Source: an uncultured Prevotella sp.
GTDB lineage: Bacteria; Bacteroidota; Bacteroidia; Bacteroidales; Bacteroidaceae
Assembly: GCA_905234355.1 (NCBI GenBank)
Contig: CAJOHP010000041.1
Span: 1 to 13,586, forward strand
Length of the DNA stretch: 13,586 nucleotides
Direction: 5' to 3'
Below are positions 13,023-13,586 of the stretch, piece by piece. Every line of letters begins with the position of its first letter. The first letter of the stretch is position 1. The notes below the pieces were generated by a model. It was not told the DNA's origin. It searched no databases and was given only the letters and a program-made list of their open reading frames with translations. Position numbers and translations under genes: made by a program.

Positions 13023-13586
13023 TGCGTGATGACGGTGCCGTGTGCTCCGTCGATGGCGGTGGCCATTGTGATGACCACGCGGCCCACGCCCGCCTCGACG
13101 GCCTGCAGTGCATTCTCTATCTTGGGCAGCATGCCTCCGGCAATGGTGCCGTCGGCCTTGTATCGCTCGAAGTCCTGCCGTGTGATGAGGGGGATGACGC
13201 TCGTCTCGTCGTCAGGGCGCGAGAGCACGCCGGCCTTCTCAAAGGAGTAGACGAGCGTCACGTCGTAGTCCTGGGCCAGCGCCTTGGCCGTCTCGGCAGC
13301 TATGGTGTCGGCATTGGTGTTGAGCAGCGTGCCCTGGCCGTCGTGGGTCAGCGGCGCCATGACCGGCACGAGGCCCGCGTCGATGAGCCTGTGGAGCAGC
13401 TGTCCGTCGGCACGGTCCACGTCGCCCACGTAGCCGTAGTCCACGCCGTTCTTCAGCGGGCGTCGGTGAGCGCGTATCACGTCGGCATCGGCACCGGTCA
13501 GTCCGATGGCGTTGAGTCCCATGGCCTGCAGCCGGGCCACCACATGCTTGTTGACCAGTCCGCCGTAGACCATGGTGACGACGCCG
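13019..13586 (-). CDS. argB: Acetylglutamate kinase (or N-succinylglutamate kinase), 5' end outside the window
   Basis: ArgB phosphorylates N-acylglutamate in the second step of arginine biosynthesis, in the cytoplasm. The visible C-terminal ~189 residues follow the amino-acid-kinase fold: TMVYGGLVNKHVVARL, GLTGADADVI, YGYVGDVDRADGQLLHRLIDAGLVPVMAPL, LLNTNADTIAAETAKAL, and the end TIAGGMLPKIENALQAVEAGVGRVVI, whose GGM.PK substrate/ATP-site segment is intact. The N-terminal GGG motif lies beyond the window. The frame continues open past the ATG at 13573, so that Met is internal. In Bacteroides fragilis the pathway is known to run through succinylated intermediates, so the acyl group here may be succinyl; that is inference. 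The stop codon sits inside a dispersed repeat copy, and the gene is convergent with the MATE unit. Confidence 0.93.
   Translation of the reverse strand, partial: GVVTMVYGGLVNKHVVARLQAMGLNAIGLTGADADVIRAHRRPLKNGVDYGYVGDVDRADGQLLHRLIDAGLVPVMAPLTHDGQGTLLNTNADTIAAETAKALAQDYDVTLVYSFEKAGVLSRPDDETSVIPLITRQDFERYKADGTIAGGMLPKIENALQAVEAGVGRVVITMATAIDGAHGTVITQ

Overview
This window looks like a chromosomal segment of a GC-rich member of the Bacteroidales, probably Prevotellaceae; the genus is an inference. The evidence is threefold. The fabF-rnc pair is in the order common in that group. Several promoters match the Bacteroidetes -7 consensus TAnnTTTGC (TACCTTTGC, TATTTTTGC, TAATTTTGC) rather than a sigma-70 -10 box. 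The protein families are typical of gut and oral Bacteroidales: DUF3108, an Ig-like lipoprotein, bacterial GH3, and a Bacteroidetes-type ArgB. No phage, IS transposase, CRISPR, tRNA or rRNA is visible; it reads as housekeeping chromosome.

Layout: (1) 1-918 is the 3' part of fabF, followed by a long hairpin terminator. (2) 1064-2122 is rnc (RNase III) with a repeat-built, Gln-rich C-terminal tail. (3) 2123-2455 is non-coding and holds a 46-bp-arm palindrome, a promoter -7 box and a perfect GC-rich hairpin. (4) 2456-3949 is a GH3-family acyl-adenylating amide synthetase, followed after 48 bp by a 684-aa Ig-like lipoprotein (3998-6052). After a repeat-filled spacer comes a secreted DUF3108 protein (6269-7114). 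(5) On the minus strand, 7124-7969 is a pyridoxamine/pyridoxal kinase that meets DUF3108 tail to tail. (6) Divergent from it, 8120-12822 is a compact plus-strand unit: a Upf1/IGHMBP2-like SF1 helicase, a MATE transporter and a second, DinF-like MATE transporter whose GTG start overlaps the previous stop. (7) 12823-13018 carries three more copies of the palindromic repeat, and 13019-13586 is the 3' part of argB on the minus strand.

Functionally this is a set of adjacent small operons: fatty-acid elongation plus RNA processing, an envelope or secreted-protein group with an amide-forming enzyme of unknown substrate, vitamin B6 salvage, nucleic-acid unwinding plus two exporters, and arginine biosynthesis. 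The genes are largely ordinary. The most unusual content is in the DNA between and inside them: a dispersed palindromic repeat that touches two stop codons, three heptanucleotide duplications, a 9-bp repeat read in different frames in two unrelated proteins, a strong G-quadruplex candidate, and near absence of the tetranucleotide GATC. I found no clear new defence or metabolic system.
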